Assembly (NCBI GenBank): GCA_947034885.2
Contig: OX344751.2
Coordinates: 11,594,001-11,658,000, forward strand
Length of the DNA stretch: 64,000 bases
Reading direction: 5' to 3'
Origin: Thuidium tamariscinum
Lineage: Eukaryota; Streptophyta; Bryopsida; Hypnales; Thuidiaceae
Shown: piece after piece, positions 63,901 through 64,000 of the stretch
Layout of the letters: every line of letters starts with the position of its first letter
Position numbering within the stretch: position 1 is the first letter of the stretch
Position numbers and translations under genes: made by a program
The notes under the pieces: generated by a model
The model's database searches: none
Seen by the model: the letters and a program-made list of their open reading frames with translations, nothing else
Told to the model about the DNA's origin: nothing

Positions 63901-64000
63901 ATGACCGAGGGAGGGGATCAAGAGGGGGAGGCCGAGCCTCGAATGCCTTTAAAAGTCTGCGCACGGACAGATTCAGAGATGCATAGTGACACCTGTCGCC
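60921..64000 (-). CDS. Ankyrin/double-BTB protein (At2g04740-like), copy B, partial
   Basis: Open in all visible exons: beyond 64000 to 63864, 63703-63127, 62584-62286, 62124-62088, 61715-61582 and 61254-60921. Sizes and phases join without a break. Order: end of the ankyrin region ([20 protein letters not shown]), first BTB ([20 protein letters not shown]), the [20 protein letters not shown] linker, second BTB ([20 protein letters not shown]), a BACK-like helical part ([20 protein letters not shown]) and a C-terminal [20 protein letters not shown] segment. This follows the Arabidopsis At2g04740 family as I remember it. BTB proteins often serve as CUL3 adaptors, but a ligase role here is inference. 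The N-terminus lies beyond the window. The duplicate at 10200-13331 is decayed, so this is probably the functional copy. Confidence 0.88.

Overview
The window is nuclear DNA of a land plant. It holds intron-containing genes of plant type (a TIR-NB-ARC-LRR resistance gene, an ankyrin/double-BTB protein and an RNA polymerase subunit 3), a Ty1/Copia retrotransposon with the plant initiator-tRNA primer site, and many MITE-like elements. I cannot fix the species. The short introns, very AT-rich intergenic DNA and TNL type would fit a moss or another non-flowering plant, but that is a guess. All recognised cellular genes lie on the minus strand.

Layout. 1-13281 and 52627-64000 are two direct copies of one segment. 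Both run off the window. Reading leftward along transcription, each holds an ankyrin/BTB gene, an unidentified GC-richer block and a TNL gene whose LRRs are a 141-bp tandem array. The copies have decayed reciprocally. In copy A (left) the TNL is open over three exons (1020 aa) but the BTB gene has a nonsense codon and several frameshifts. In copy B (right) the BTB gene is open and the TNL is broken in its TIR exon.

Between the copies, 14402-22703 is an NRPB3-like (RPB3) gene with a 5360-bp Copia element in its first coding exon (17044-22403, identical 252-bp LTRs, CGAAT target duplication). The host gene also has a 1-bp frameshift. The element's pol is itself defective, and just upstream of its 3' LTR it carries, antisense, a fragment of a plant organellar single-strand DNA-binding protein (OSB/PDF-motif) gene with apparent introns.

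From about 23.3 to 51.6 kb the DNA is AT-rich and I recognise no gene. It holds diverged dispersed repeats and foldback elements: a Tc1/mariner-like 1.4-kb foldback (30472-31856), a Harbinger-like 1-kb element with two nested hairpins resembling snRNA promoters (34960-35976), a pair of 219-bp MITEs, CACTA-type MITEs (9136-9338, a perfect 101-bp-arm hairpin; 38136-38282, with a related empty site at about 49980), and a chimeric piece carrying a bit of the NRPB3 gene (40442-41560). At 51.6-53.4 kb the degenerate tail of the copy B LRR array begins.

Main observations: reciprocal loss in a recent segmental duplication; an antisense gene fragment captured by a retrotransposon; and hairpins with outward-facing snRNA-like promoter motifs. 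Exon limits were inferred by eye from GT/AG sites, reading phase and remembered family sequences; no alignment was run.
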